Below are positions 27,650-37,117 of a DNA stretch of 64,000 bases, piece after piece. Both the position numbers and the translations under genes were made by a program. The notes under the pieces were generated by a model, which worked only from the letters and a program-made list of their open reading frames with translations, did not search any database and was not told the origin of the DNA. Origin of the DNA: Amycolatopsis benzoatilytica AK 16/65 (GTDB taxonomy: Bacteria; Actinomycetota; Actinomycetes; Mycobacteriales; Pseudonocardiaceae); the NCBI RefSeq assembly GCF_000383915.1, contig NZ_KB912942.1, forward strand, positions 3,841,795-3,905,794, read 5' to 3'. Every line of letters begins with the position of its first letter. Position 1 is the stretch's first letter.

Positions 27650-30634
27650 TCACGCGCGGGGCTTCTCCCGCTGTTCGTAGGTCTCGATCACGTCGTCGAC
27701 CTTGATGTCGCTGTACGAGCCCAGCGTGAGACCGCACTCGTACCCTTCCCGGACCTCGACCACGTCGTCCTTGAACCGGCGCAGCGAGTTGATCGGGAGG
27801 TTCTGCGCGATGACGGCGCCGTCGCGCAGCAGGCGGGCCTTGGCGTTGCGCCGGATCTCGCCGGACATGACCAGGCAACCCGCGATCGTGCCGATCTTGG
27901 AGGACTTGAAGACGTCGCGGACCTCGGCGCGGCCGAGCTCCACCTCCTCGTACTCCGGCTTGAGCATGCCCTTGAGGGCCTGCTCGATCTCGTCGATCGC
28001 CTGGTAGATGACCGTGTAGTACCGGACGTCGACGCCCTCGCGGGTGGCCCGCTCGGTCGCCTTGCCCTGTGCCCGGACGTTGAACCCGAGGACGATCGCG
28101 TCGGACGCGGTCGCCAGGTCGATGTCCGACTCGGTCACGCCGCCGACGCCGCGGTGAACCACGTTCAGTTCGACGTCTTCGCCGACGTCCAGCTGCAGCA
28201 GCGCCGCTTCCAGAGCCTCGACCGTACCCGAGTTGTCACCCTTGATGATCAGGTTGAGGCTGCTCGTCTCCTTCAAGGCGGAGTCGAGGTCCTCGAGGCT
28301 GACCCGCTTGCGCCGCGACGCGTTGAGCGCGTTGCGGGTGCGAGCCGACCGGCGCTCGGCGATCTGCCGGGCGACGCGGTCCTCGTCGACCACCAGGAAG
28401 GTGTCGCCCGCGCCGGGCACCGAGGTGAACCCGATGACCTGGACCGGACGCGAGGGCAGCGCCTCGGTGACGTCGACGTTGTGCTCGTCGACCATCCGGC
28501 GGACGCGGCCGTAGGCGTCGCCCGCCACGACCGAGTCGCCGACCCGCAGCGTGCCGCGCTGGACCAGCACGGTCGCCACCGGGCCGCGGCCGCGGTCGAG
28601 GTGCGCCTCGATCGCGACGCCCTGGGCCTCCATGTCCGGGTTGGCCCGGAGGTCCAGCGCGGCGTCCGCGGTCAGCAGGATCGCCTCGAGCAGGCCGTCG
28701 ATGTTGATGTTCTGCCGCGCGGAGATCTCGACGAACATCGTGTCGCCGCCGTACTCCTCGGCGACCAGGCCGTACTCGGTCAGCTGCTGCCGGATCTTGT
28801 CCGGGTTCGCGCCTTCCTTGTCGATCTTGTTGATCGCGACCACGATCGGGGCCTTGGCGGCCTGCGCGTGGTTGATCGCCTCGACCGTCTGCGGCATCAC
28901 TCCGTCGTCGGCCGCCACCACGATCACCGCGATGTCGGTGGAGTTCGCGCCACGGGCACGCATGGCGGTGAACGCCTCGTGACCCGGGGTGTCGATGAAG
29001 GTGATCAGGCGCGGGTTGCCCTCGAGCTCGGTCTCGATCTGGTACGCACCGATGTGCTGCGTGATGCCGCCGGCCTCGCTCTCGCGGACCTTCGTCTTCC
29101 GGATCGTGTCCAGCAGGCGGGTCTTACCGTGGTCGACGTGACCCATGATGGTCACGACCGGCGGCCGCACCTGCAGCTCGTCCTCGCCGCCCTCGTCCTC
29201 GCCATACGTGATGTCGAAGGTCTCGAGCAGCTCGCGGTCCTCCTCTTCGGGGGACACGACCTGGACGACGTAGTTCATCTCGCCGCCGAGCAGCTCCAGG
29301 ATGTCGTCCGACACGGACTGCGTCGCGGTGACCATCTCGCCGAGGTGGAAGAGCACCTGCACCAGCGAAGCCGGGTTGGCGTCGATCTTCTCCGCGAAGT
29401 CGGTCAGCGAAGCGCCGCGCGGCAGCCGGATCGTCTCGCCCTGGCCCTTGGGCAGGCGGACGCCGCCGACGCTGGGCGCCTGCATGTTGTCCATGTACTC
29501 CTGGCGCTTCTGCCGCTTCGACTTGCGGCCCTTGCGCGAGGGTCCACCGGGACGGCCGAACGCGCCGGCCGTGCCGCCGCGACCACCGGGGCCGCCACGG
29601 CCGCCGCCGCCACCGCGGAAGCCGCCGCCGCCACCGGCCGGAGCGCCGCCACCGGCGCCGCCCGGACGGAAGCCGCCGCCGCCACCGCCGCCACCGGGGC
29701 CACCGCCACCGGGACGGAAGCCGCCGCCACCGCCGCCGCCACCGGGGCCGCCGCGGAAGCCGCCGCCGCCACCACCGGGACGACCGCCGCCACCCGGACG
29801 ACCTGCGCCGCCAGGGCCGCCACGGCCGCCGGCCGGTCCGGCCGGACGAGCGCGGCCCGGCATCATGCCGGGGTTCGGACGCGGGGGCATGTTGCCCGGG
29901 CTCGGCCGGTTGCCGCCGCCCTGGCCGCCGCCGGGACGCGGAGCCGGGCGGTCGCCGCCCTGGCCGCCGCCCGGACGCGGCGGACGGTTGTCGCCGCCCT
30001 GACCCGGACCGGGGCGCGGAGCCGGCGGACGCGGGGCCGGGGCGCCGGAGCCGACGCCGAACGGGTTGTTGCCGACCCGCGGGGTGCGCGGACCGGGCTT
30101 GGGGCCGCCGGGCTTGGGGCCCTGCGGCTTCGGCGGCACGACCGAGCCCGCGGACGGAGCGTCCTGCGGCTTCGGGGCCGGCTTCGCGGCGGCGGGCTCG
30201 GCCTTGGCGGCCGGGACCTGCGGCTGCTCCTGCGGGGCCGGAGTCTGGGCCGGCGCGGGCGGGCGCGGGCCGGGACGCGGACCGCCGGGCTTGGGGCCCG
30301 GGGCAGCCGGTTTGCCGGCCTGCTGGCCCGGCTTGCTCGCCGGGACCTGCTGCTGGGCAGCCGGGGCGGGCGCGGCACTCGGCTGCGGGGCAGCCGGACG
30401 CGGCGCGGCGCCGCCGGACGACGGGGCCGGAGCGGGCCGCGGGCCCGGGGTCGGGCCGGGCTTCTTCCCGCCCTTGGCGGGGTAAGCGTCGCGCAGCCGA
30501 CGGGCGACGGGCGCCTCGACGGTGGACGACGCGGACTTCACGAACTCGCCCTGCTCCTTCAGCTTGGCGAGAACTTCTTTACTGGTGATCCCGAGCTCCT
30601 TAGCGAGCTCGTGTACACGGGCCTTGCCTGGCAC
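27650..30634 (-). CDS. infB: Translation initiation factor IF-2 with long Gly/Pro-rich N-terminus
   Basis: IF-2 is the GTPase that places fMet-tRNA on the 30S and drives subunit joining. The 994-residue protein starts [20 protein letters not shown]. About 350 residues of Pro/Ala- then Gly/Arg-rich low complexity follow, then IF2 domain 2 near 400-480 and the G domain, whose P-loop GHVDHGKT is at about 496-503, with later DTPGHEAF and NKIDKE. GTG 30634 is used because GGAGAG lies just before it. The glycine repeat block (29560-29880) is extreme and would be prone to slippage. Confidence 0.97.
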   Translation of the reverse strand: MPGKARVHELAKELGITSKEVLAKLKEQGEFVKSASSTVEAPVARRLRDAYPAKGGKKPGPTPGPRPAPAPSSGGAAPRPAAPQPSAAPAPAAQQQVPASKPGQQAGKPAAPGPKPGGPRPGPRPPAPAQTPAPQEQPQVPAAKAEPAAAKPAPKPQDAPSAGSVVPPKPQGPKPGGPKPGPRTPRVGNNPFGVGSGAPAPRPPAPRPGPGQGGDNRPPRPGGGQGGDRPAPRPGGGQGGGNRPSPGNMPPRPNPGMMPGRARPAGPAGGRGGPGGAGRPGGGGRPGGGGGGFRGGPGGGGGGGGFRPGGGGPGGGGGGGGFRPGGAGGGAPAGGGGGFRGGGGGRGGPGGRGGTAGAFGRPGGPSRKGRKSKRQKRQEYMDNMQAPSVGGVRLPKGQGETIRLPRGASLTDFAEKIDANPASLVQVLFHLGEMVTATQSVSDDILELLGGEMNYVVQVVSPEEEDRELLETFDITYGEDEGGEDELQVRPPVVTIMGHVDHGKTRLLDTIRKTKVRESEAGGITQHIGAYQIETELEGNPRLITFIDTPGHEAFTAMRARGANSTDIAVIVVAADDGVMPQTVEAINHAQAAKAPIVVAINKIDKEGANPDKIRQQLTEYGLVAEEYGGDTMFVEISARQNINIDGLLEAILLTADAALDLRANPDMEAQGVAIEAHLDRGRGPVATVLVQRGTLRVGDSVVAGDAYGRVRRMVDEHNVDVTEALPSRPVQVIGFTSVPGAGDTFLVVDEDRVARQIAERRSARTRNALNASRRKRVSLEDLDSALKETSSLNLIIKGDNSGTVEALEAALLQLDVGEDVELNVVHRGVGGVTESDIDLATASDAIVLGFNVRAQGKATERATREGVDVRYYTVIYQAIDEIEQALKGMLKPEYEEVELGRAEVRDVFKSSKIGTIAGCLVMSGEIRRNAKARLLRDGAVIAQNLPINSLRRFKDDVVEVREGYECGLTLGSYSDIKVDDVIETYEQREKPRA

Positions 30635-30722
30635 AGCTCTCCTCATCTAGGGGAGGCCAGGCGGGGACCCGCTGACCTCGTCCTTATCGTCGCGCGTTCA
30701 TGGCTTCAGCTTCACGGCTGAC

Positions 30723-31112
30723 TCATGACGGGTCGACCTGCTTCCTTGTTTCCCGCGGCCCCGAGAACATCCCGGAGCCGTTGTCCGCGGCGAACGCGGC
30801 GTGCTCGTGCAGCCCGGCGGCGTCGAGCGCGCCCGGAGCCCGCAGGGCCCGGGGGAACGCTCGCTTCCGCTCGGCTTTGGCCAGGCAGTCCGGCCCGGGG
30901 TGCAACCATGCTCCCCGGCCCGGCAGCCGCCGACGTTCGTCGACGACCAGCCGCCCGTCCACCGCGACCACGCGCAGCAGTTCACCGGCCAATTCCCGTT
31001 TCCGGCAGCCGACACACGTGCGCACCGGTGACTGACGGTGACGCTGGAGGTCGGGGGTGTCCCCAGTAGCCGTTGGCGGGTCTTGCGCCGTTGTAGAGTC
31101 TAGCGCCTGCAC
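30723..31112 (-). CDS. YlxR-family RNA-binding/nucleoid-associated protein
   Basis: The YlxR (DUF448) core SPVRTCVGCRK and GRGAWLHPGPDCLAKA is visible in this protein of up to 129 residues. The GTG at 31112, three bases after the nusA stop, is the first possible start; a GTG at 31025 (the V of VRTCVGC) would give a 100-residue product closer to the family norm. The gene lies between nusA and infB, the universal location of ylxR. Homologues are linked to RNA binding and regulation of RNase P or gene expression. Confidence 0.85.
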   Translation of the reverse strand: MQALDSTTAQDPPTATGDTPDLQRHRQSPVRTCVGCRKRELAGELLRVVAVDGRLVVDERRRLPGRGAWLHPGPDCLAKAERKRAFPRALRAPGALDAAGLHEHAAFAADNGSGMFSGPRETRKQVDPS

Positions 31113-31114
31113 CT

Positions 31115-32161
31115 TCAGTCAGCCGAACCGGTTGCCGCTGCGGGCCGCTCCCGGTCGGCGTGTGCTTGGTCACCCTCGGCCTCGGCGGGCGCGGCGTCGC
31201 TGCGGATGTCGATCCGCCAGCCGGTCAGCCGGGCCGCCAAGCGGGCGTTCTGGCCCTCCTTGCCGATGGCGAGCGACAACTGGAAGTCGGGCACTACGAC
31301 CCGGGCCGTCTTCGCTCGCTCGTCGACGACCCGTACCGACACAACCTTCGCCGGCGACAGCGCATTCCCGACGAACTTCGCCGGGTCGTCCGACCAGTCG
31401 ATGATGTCGATCTTCTCGCCGGACAGCTCGCTCATCACGTTGCGCACCCGCGCGCCCATCGGGCCGATGCAGGCGCCCTTGGCGTTCAGGCCGGGAACGG
31501 TGGAGCGGACCGCGATCTTCGAGCGGTGCCCGGGCTCGCGCGCCACCGCGGCGATCTCGACGCTGCCGTCGGCGATCTCTGGGACCTCCAGCGCGAACAG
31601 CTTGCGCACCAGGTTCGGGTGCGAGCGCGACAGCATGATCTGCGGCCCGCGGTTGCTGCGCGAGACGCCGAACACGAACGCCTTGATCCGGGTGCCGTGC
31701 TCGTAGGACTCCCCCGCGACCTGCTCGGCCTGCGGCAGCACGCCCTCGGTGTCGCCGACCTGGATCACGACCATGCCGCGGGCGTTGGCGCGCGCGTCGC
31801 GCTGGACGATCCCGGCGACGATCTCGCCTTCCTTGGCGGAGAACTCGCCGTAGGTCTTCTCGTGCTCCGCGTCGCGCAGCCGCTGCAGGATGACCTGGCG
31901 CGCGGTGGTGGCGGCGATCCGGCCGAAGCCTTCCGGGGTGTCGTCCCACTCCTCGTCGGTCTCGCCGTCCGAGGTGAGGGTGCGGGCGAGCACGCGGACC
32001 AGGCCGGACTTGCGGTCGATGTCGATCCGGGCGTGCGGCTGGTGGCCCTCGGTGTGCTTGTACGCGGTGAGCAGCGCGGTCTCGATGGCCTCGATGACCG
32101 TCTCGAAGGGGATGTCCTTGTCCCGTTCGATCGCCCGCAGCGCGGCGATGTCCACGTTCAC
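31115..32161 (-). CDS. nusA: Transcription termination/antitermination protein NusA
   Basis: NusA binds RNA polymerase and RNA to modulate pausing, termination and rRNA antitermination. The 348-residue protein has the N-terminal polymerase-binding domain ([27 protein letters not shown]), an S1 domain ([11 protein letters not shown]) and two KH domains ([18 protein letters not shown] and [18 protein letters not shown]). As in other actinobacteria it lacks the C-terminal acidic repeats. Its GTG start overlaps the rimP stop (GTGA). Confidence 0.97.
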   Translation of the reverse strand: MNVDIAALRAIERDKDIPFETVIEAIETALLTAYKHTEGHQPHARIDIDRKSGLVRVLARTLTSDGETDEEWDDTPEGFGRIAATTARQVILQRLRDAEHEKTYGEFSAKEGEIVAGIVQRDARANARGMVVIQVGDTEGVLPQAEQVAGESYEHGTRIKAFVFGVSRSNRGPQIMLSRSHPNLVRKLFALEVPEIADGSVEIAAVAREPGHRSKIAVRSTVPGLNAKGACIGPMGARVRNVMSELSGEKIDIIDWSDDPAKFVGNALSPAKVVSVRVVDERAKTARVVVPDFQLSLAIGKEGQNARLAARLTGWRIDIRSDAAPAEAEGDQAHADRERPAAATGSAD

Positions 32162-32676
32162 TTCGACTCCTCCTTCTTCTGTTCTTCGTCCGCGGTCAGC
32201 TGTTTGAGGTCTTCCGCGGGCGGTTGCTTGAACTCGACCTCCACGACCGCCTTCGCGACGGACTGGTAGGACACGTCGGAAATCCGGCCCTCGGCAAGCA
32301 CCCGCACGCTCTTCTCGCCGGCGTACCCGACCCGGGCGACGTAGCCGGCTCCCTCCACCGGGGTGATCTTGACCAGCCGGAAGCGCGCGCGCCGCCAGTG
32401 CCGATGCTGGGTGAGCGGCCGGTCCAGGCCCGGCGACGTAACCTCGAGCGTGTAGGCGCTCGCCAGCACGTGCTCGTTCTCGTCGAGGGCGGCGGAGACG
32501 GTGCGGCTGACCGCGGCGACCTCGTCCAGCCCGACCCCGTCGTCGGAGTCGACGACGACCTTCACCAGCTGTCGCCTGCCGGCTTGCTGCACCTCGAGCG
32601 AGTCGAGGTCGAAACCCGCGGTCTCGACGGCTGCGGCCACTATCGGCTCCAGCCGGCTGGCGAGTTCGTTGGGCAC
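32158..32676 (-). CDS. rimP: Ribosome maturation factor RimP
   Basis: The 172-residue protein has the RimP N-terminal ([21 protein letters not shown]) and C-terminal ([20 protein letters not shown]) signatures and a charged tail. RimP aids 30S assembly. GTG 32676 has AGGAG nine bases upstream. It opens the rimP-nusA-ylxR-infB operon. Confidence 0.95.
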   Translation of the reverse strand: MPNELASRLEPIVAAAVETAGFDLDSLEVQQAGRRQLVKVVVDSDDGVGLDEVAAVSRTVSAALDENEHVLASAYTLEVTSPGLDRPLTQHRHWRRARFRLVKITPVEGAGYVARVGYAGEKSVRVLAEGRISDVSYQSVAKAVVEVEFKQPPAEDLKQLTADEEQKKEESK

Positions 32677-32788
32677 GTGGAGCACTCCTGTTCGGCAAGG
32701 TTGTCGGTGGAGGGACAAGCTTATCCTGCGCCCCCGCCTGGACGCGCGAGCGGCGGCGCACCCGGGCCGCCTGGCAGGATGGGCCGAC

Positions 32789-33718
32789 GTGACCGCAAGA
32801 CCGACGAACCTCTCCCGGCGCGCCGTGCTGCGCCTGGGCGCATTGGGCGGCGCTGTCGCCGCGGCCCTGCCGCTGGCCGCTTGCTCCGGTGCCAAGGACG
32901 ACTCCCCCGATCCGCTGGCCGCGCTGCTGGCGATGGCGGAGGCGGACGCCGCCGCGGCCCGGAAGCTGGCCGCTGACGGCCCGGCCGGCCAGGTAGCCGA
33001 CGCCCGGGCGGCGCAAGCCGCCGCGCTGAAGGCCGAAGTGGACCGGCTGAACCGGCCGAAGAAGGACACCGCGCCGGCTCCCGGGCCGACGTCGCTCGGC
33101 GGGTTCAAGGACCGGCTCGCTGCCGCCCGGCAGCAGGCCGAGAGCCTGGTGCCCACGCTGCCCGCGTACCGCGCCGGGCTGGTCGCGGCGGTGGCCGCCG
33201 GCTGTGCCGGACTGCAGCGGGTCTCGCCTGAGCTCGGCCCGGGCGCGGACGCGAAAGCGGTGTCCGCGCTGCCGGGCTCGGCGGCGAAGGACGCAGTCGA
33301 CTCTCTGCAGAAGGCGCTGGCCGCCGAACACGCCTCGCTGTGGGTCTACGGCTTGGTGACGGCGTTCCTTCCGGGTGATTTCGGCGAGGCGCTGAAGGCC
33401 GGACGTGCCGAGCACACCGCGCGGCGGGACGCGCTGACGCAGATGATCAGCGCGGCTTCGGCTACTCCAGTGGCACCGGAAGCCGCGTACGTGCCGCCGA
33501 AGCCGGTCACCGACACGGCCTCGGCCGCTGCGCTGGTCGCCAGCGCCGAAGCGGACACCTCGGCCGCGTGGCAGGCCGTGGTGACGCACACCGACGACGC
33601 CGGGCTGCGCGGGATGGCGCTGCAAGCGTTGATCGCCGCGGCGCGGCGGGGGACTCCGTGGCGGCAGGAAGCCGGGGCAAAGCCCACCGCGGTCGCGTTG
33701 CCGGGTCAGCCGGCTTGA
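32789..33718 (+). CDS. DUF4439 ferritin-like putative Tat lipoprotein
   Basis: The 309-residue protein begins with a twin-arginine motif [13 protein letters not shown] and lipobox LAAC (Cys32). Its C-terminal half, from about residue 150, is helical: [30 protein letters not shown]. This matches the DUF4439 ferritin-like domain with E/H positions that could bind metal. It lies divergent from rimP, its usual place in Pseudonocardiales and Streptomyces. The function is unknown; an exported four-helix-bundle protein is the safest reading. Start GTG 32789 has no ribosome site, but CAGGAT lies eight bases upstream. Confidence 0.8.
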   Translation: MTARPTNLSRRAVLRLGALGGAVAAALPLAACSGAKDDSPDPLAALLAMAEADAAAARKLAADGPAGQVADARAAQAAALKAEVDRLNRPKKDTAPAPGPTSLGGFKDRLAAARQQAESLVPTLPAYRAGLVAAVAAGCAGLQRVSPELGPGADAKAVSALPGSAAKDAVDSLQKALAAEHASLWVYGLVTAFLPGDFGEALKAGRAEHTARRDALTQMISAASATPVAPEAAYVPPKPVTDTASAAALVASAEADTSAAWQAVVTHTDDAGLRGMALQALIAAARRGTPWRQEAGAKPTAVALPGQPA

Positions 33719-33745
33719 CCGGCCGCCCGCACGCTCCGCGTCAGG

Positions 33746-33798
33746 TCCGTGAAGGGCCCCTTGAGGGAATCCAAGTTCCGCAAGGGGCCCTTCACGGA
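33746..33798. terminator. Terminator palindrome (TCCGTGAAGGG family, member 3)
   Basis: TCCGTGAAGGGCCCCTTG (33746-33763) is exactly complementary to the last 18 bases of the element, ending 33798. The inner part (AGGGAATC against GTTCCGC) is imperfect. It lies between two convergent genes (DUF4439 and a membrane protein) and can end both. Confidence 0.75.
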
Positions 33799-33814
33799 CT
33801 GGTCGCGAATCGGG

Positions 33815-34498
33815 TCAGCGGAGCTTCGCGGAGAGTTTCAGCGCGTTCTTCGCGATGCGGTTGAGCAGCGGCTTGTCGTGATGGCCGTAGTAGAAGTCGG
33901 TCAGCACGATCGTCACCTCGCCGCCATTGGCCTGCGATTCGTACTCGGCCTGGTCGCCGCTCAGCTTCGGCGCGTCGGCGTCGTGGAACGTGCCGTCGCG
34001 GACGAGGTCGCTCACGTTGCCAGTGCCGTCACGGTCGGTGAGGTCCTTGAGCGCGGTGGCCTTCGCCGCGTCCGGCATGGTGACCAGCACGACCGACACG
34101 AGCGCCTTCGCGTCCCCGGACTGCACCGTGTACAGCGCGCGGGCCAGCGATTTGCACGGGTTGCCCTGGAAGTAGTTCTTCGCGCCCGAGTAGGCGTTGG
34201 CGGCGCAGTCGGTGGCCTTGACCGGGCCTTCGACCAGCTTGTAGTCGAACGCGGGCTGGGTCGTCGCGGGCGGCTCCTCGGCGACCGGCTGCGCCGGCGT
34301 GCTGTCGTGCCGGATCAGGTACCAGACGAGCCCGGCCACGACGGCGATCGCCACGAGCCCGGCGCCGCGCAGCAGCAGGGCGCGGTTGCGCGGCGGACCG
34401 GACGGCGGACCCGGGTGCGCGGGCACCGCCGGGATCGGGGCCGTGTCCGAGGGACCGGGGGTGAAGTGCGGATGGGACACGGGCCCACCGTAGTTCAC
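33815..34498 (-). CDS. Hypothetical single-pass membrane protein
   Basis: I do not recognise a family. The 227 residues comprise a Pro-rich cytoplasmic start (1-38), one transmembrane helix (about 40-62) and an extracytoplasmic domain with two cysteines (in ATDCAANAY and GNPCKSLARAL) that could form a disulfide. The domain includes ALVSVVLVTMPDAAKATAL and YESQANGGEVTIVLTDFYYG, like mycobacterial secreted cell-wall domains of unknown role. A GTG at residue 7 (34480) is an alternative start. It is monocistronic. Confidence 0.7.
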   Translation of the reverse strand: MNYGGPVSHPHFTPGPSDTAPIPAVPAHPGPPSGPPRNRALLLRGAGLVAIAVVAGLVWYLIRHDSTPAQPVAEEPPATTQPAFDYKLVEGPVKATDCAANAYSGAKNYFQGNPCKSLARALYTVQSGDAKALVSVVLVTMPDAAKATALKDLTDRDGTGNVSDLVRDGTFHDADAPKLSGDQAEYESQANGGEVTIVLTDFYYGHHDKPLLNRIAKNALKLSAKLR

Positions 34499-34512
34499 CG
34501 CTGTCCCGGCGC

Positions 34513-35523
34513 TCAGCCCAATGCGCTCAGAACGCGTTCTACGTCGTCAGGACCGTTGTAGAGATGGAAGCCGACGCGCACCCGCCCGTTGCGCACCCCG
34601 GCGACGACCCCGGCGGCCTCGACCTGGGCCGGATCGGCTTCCAGCGCGACGATCGCGCTGTTCTGCGGAGCCAGTCCGGCAGCGGCGCGCAGGGAATCGG
34701 CGAGCCCGGCGTTGTGTTCGCGGACCGCGGCGAGGTCCAGTGACGTGACGTAGTCGAGCGCTTCCGCGGCGCCGAGATGCGCCAGCCAGACCGGCGAAAG
34801 ATCGAAGGCGCGGGCGTCTTTCGCCAGCCGCAGTGGCATTCCGTACACCGTGGACCACGGATCGTCGCCTGCGTACCAGTTCGCGGCGACCGGGCGGGTG
34901 CGTTCGCGAGCACGCGGGTGCACGGCGAGCCAGGCGCAGCCGCGCGGAGAGAACAGCCATTTGTAGCCGCCGCAGACGACCCAGTCCGCCCACGCGACGT
35001 CGAGCGGGAGCCAGCCGGCGGCTTGGGTGACGTCGATGAGCACCGGCACGCCCGCGGCTTCGGCGGCGGCGCGGAGGGCGGCGGTGTCGAGAATCGCGCC
35101 GTCGGCGGATTGGACGAGGCTGACCGCGACGAGGTCGTGGCCTTCCACGTGGTCCGGCAGGTCGGCGAGCAGAACCTCGGTGACCGCGGCGCGCTGCGCG
35201 AACGGGAAGGTGACGCTGGTGAACTCGTTCTCGGCGGCCAGGACGCGAGCGTCAGCCGGGAGAGCCGCCGCCACGTTGGCGGCGAGCTGGGAAACGGAGG
35301 CGCCGATCGCCACCTCGCCGGGCTGGACTCCGGCGAGACGGGCGAACCCGGCTCGGGAACGGGAGACGGCTTCGTCGAAGCTGGCAGGAGTGTCTTGCCC
35401 GGTGCGCCAGCGCTCGACGGCGGCAGCTACCGCATCGGCGACCGGAGCGGGCGGGATGCCGATGCTGGGGGTGTTGAGGTAACCGGCGGGGACGGCGAAA
35501 TCGGTGCTTCCTCCGAAGATCAT
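34513..35523 (-). CDS. Class V PLP-dependent aminotransferase
   Basis: The 336-residue enzyme is a fold-type I aminotransferase of the NifS/CsdA/isopenicillin-epimerase group. It has a PLP-contacting Asp164 (VLIDVTQAAG) and the Schiff-base Lys188 in VCGGYKWLFSPRGCAWL. The missing conserved Cys loop argues against a cysteine desulfurase. ATG 35523 is the start. It stands alone between two palindromes; the substrate is unknown. Confidence 0.88.
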   Translation of the reverse strand: MIFGGSTDFAVPAGYLNTPSIGIPPAPVADAVAAAVERWRTGQDTPASFDEAVSRSRAGFARLAGVQPGEVAIGASVSQLAANVAAALPADARVLAAENEFTSVTFPFAQRAAVTEVLLADLPDHVEGHDLVAVSLVQSADGAILDTAALRAAAEAAGVPVLIDVTQAAGWLPLDVAWADWVVCGGYKWLFSPRGCAWLAVHPRARERTRPVAANWYAGDDPWSTVYGMPLRLAKDARAFDLSPVWLAHLGAAEALDYVTSLDLAAVREHNAGLADSLRAAAGLAPQNSAIVALEADPAQVEAAGVVAGVRNGRVRVGFHLYNGPDDVERVLSALG

Positions 35524-35588
35524 GCGCTCACCGTACGAGAAAACGGCCGGGGCAGGGCGCCGGTCACGGACCGCGGCCGTCCCGGAGG

Positions 35589-35641
35589 TCCGTGAAGGGA
35601 ACATCGAGGGACTCTGATTCCCTCGATGTTCCCTTCACGGA
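35589..35641 (-). terminator. Terminator palindrome (TCCGTGAAGGG family, member 4)
   Basis: Arms of 23 bp (35589-35611 and 35619-35641) are perfectly complementary, starting TCCGTGAAGGGAACATCGAG, with loop CTCTGAT. It lies 54 bases beyond the stop of the ICL/PEP-mutase-like gene and before the aminotransferase start. Confidence 0.8.
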
Positions 35642-35694
35642 CTGCTCGCCCGGCCGCGCGGGACGAGGTCGGGCCAGCGGTTCCCGGCACAGAG

Positions 35695-36459
35695 TCACTC
35701 CGGCAGCAGCGCAGTCACCTCGTCGTAAGACGGCGCCACCAGCGACTCCGTCCCCTCCCGAGCGGCGTCCACCGCCGCCAGCGCGGCCCCGAGCGCCGCC
35801 CGGTACGGTCCCGACCCCAGGCTCACCCGCGCCACCCCCGACTCCGCCAGCCCGGCCACCGTCACCTTCCCCGGCAGGTACAGCACATTCAACGGCGCCT
35901 CCACCGCGGTGACCAGCGCACTCACCTCCGCCGGATCGTGCACACCGGGCACGAACACCCCGTCGGCGCCGGCCGAGGCGTAGGCGCGGGCGCGGGCGAC
36001 GGCCTCGTCCGCTCCGCCGGCACCGAGCCAATGCGTGTCGGTACGGGCATTCAGGAAGACGCCGGGGACTCGCCCCTTGACCGCCCGCAGCAGCCCGCAC
36101 TGGACTTCGACCGGAGCCAGCGCATCGGCTCGGCCGTCCTCCAGATTCACCCCGACCGCTCCTGCCTCCGCCAGCTCCGCGACCAGATCAGCCACCGCGG
36201 CCGGGTCGGCGCTGAACCCGTCGGCGATGTCCACCGTCACCAAGATGTCCAGCGACGACAGCGTTTTCGCCAACGCAACTGTCGCCGCCCGGGAAGACGG
36301 CGCACCGTCGGGCAGTCCGGCGGCGGCCGAGACCCCCAGACTGGTGGTCCCGACCGCTGGGCAACCCGCAGCGGCGAGCGCGGCGGCGAAACCGAACTCC
36401 CAGACATTCGGCAGCAACAGCGGACGACCAGGCACGTGCAAAGCAGCGAATGAGGTCAT
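35695..36459 (-). CDS. Isocitrate lyase/PEP mutase superfamily protein
   Basis: The 254-residue protein fits the small ICL/PEPM family: [29 protein letters not shown] at the N-terminus, TVDIADGFSADP with metal-binding acidic residues, and VNLEDGRAD, then FLNARTDTHWLG. The KKCGH active-site loop of true isocitrate lyases is absent, so it is more likely a C-C lyase or phosphonopyruvate-type enzyme of unknown substrate. It is monocistronic. Confidence 0.85.
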   Translation of the reverse strand: MTSFAALHVPGRPLLLPNVWEFGFAAALAAAGCPAVGTTSLGVSAAAGLPDGAPSSRAATVALAKTLSSLDILVTVDIADGFSADPAAVADLVAELAEAGAVGVNLEDGRADALAPVEVQCGLLRAVKGRVPGVFLNARTDTHWLGAGGADEAVARARAYASAGADGVFVPGVHDPAEVSALVTAVEAPLNVLYLPGKVTVAGLAESGVARVSLGSGPYRAALGAALAAVDAAREGTESLVAPSYDEVTALLPE

Positions 36460-36496
36460 GCCAGCAGGCTACGGCGACGACGGTTCGGCGACCGCC

Positions 36497-36533
36497 GAAG
36501 CGTTGGCCAGCCCCCTCGGCTGGCCAACGCTTC
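36497..36533 (-). terminator. 16-bp perfect hairpin 3' of GPP34 gene
   Basis: GAAGCGTTGGCCAGCC (36497-36512) and GGCTGGCCAACGCTTC (36518-36533) form a perfect stem with a five-base loop, six bases past the GPP34 stop. It has no T-run. Confidence 0.7.
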
Positions 36534-36538
36534 GCCGA

Positions 36539-37117
36539 TCAGGAAGAGAACGCGGCACGCCGGCCGCTCACCGCTTTGCGCAAGGCAGGAAGCACCGGCC
36601 CGGCAACACTTTCCAGCTCAGCGAGCCGGGAAGAATGCCTCGGCCGGACTATGCCGACCGCGGCGGCCAGAGCCGCGAGTGCAGCGGCCGAGGAGTCCAC
36701 TTCGGACAGCGGGGCGGCCAGCGCGTGCTCGCAGCGCACGTGCGCTTCCCGCACCAGGGAACGAGTGGGCACCAGGATTGTCCGGCGCAGGACGGCGCTG
36801 CTGCTTTCGACCAGCATTCCCGCGGCGGAGAGTTGCGTTTCCAGCGCCTGCAACGTGTCATTCCGGCCGTGGCGCAGGAGCGCGCGCCAGGTGTCCGGTC
36901 GCAAGCCGGACAGCAGGTCGTCCAGTACCAGGTCGCCGGTGGCGGCGGCGGGAGTGCGTTCGGCATGCCCGCGCTGGTCGCGCAGGTTGCCGCGCAGGAG
37001 CAGATCGGCGAGCGCGGCAGCGCGGACCAGGAGGGCCGCTCGCCCGCGGCGGGCAAGCGGCCCGCCGTCCGGGTCGCAGGCGAGGAAATACGCCTGCGCG
37101 GGAAGGGAATTGCTCAT
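36539..37117 (-). CDS. GPP34 (GOLPH3-like) domain protein
   Basis: The 192-residue protein matches the GOLPH3/VPS74 (GPP34) family: SLPAQAYFLACDPDGG, then LLVRAAALADLLLRGNL and a helical C-terminus RLAELESVAGPVLPALRKAVSGRR. In eukaryotes these proteins bind PI4P and the tails of Golgi glycosyltransferases; actinobacterial members have no settled role. Its ATG overlaps the stop of an upstream GT39-type glycosyltransferase (ATGA), so the two are co-translated. Confidence 0.85.
   Translation of the reverse strand: MSNSLPAQAYFLACDPDGGPLARRGRAALLVRAAALADLLLRGNLRDQRGHAERTPAAATGDLVLDDLLSGLRPDTWRALLRHGRNDTLQALETQLSAAGMLVESSSAVLRRTILVPTRSLVREAHVRCEHALAAPLSEVDSSAAALAALAAAVGIVRPRHSSRLAELESVAGPVLPALRKAVSGRRAAFSS

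Noticed and set aside
27284..30721. Plus-strand open frame of over 1,100 codons with Ala/Thr/Gly repeats
   Set aside because: It is antisense to infB; the repeats mirror the IF-2 low-complexity region.
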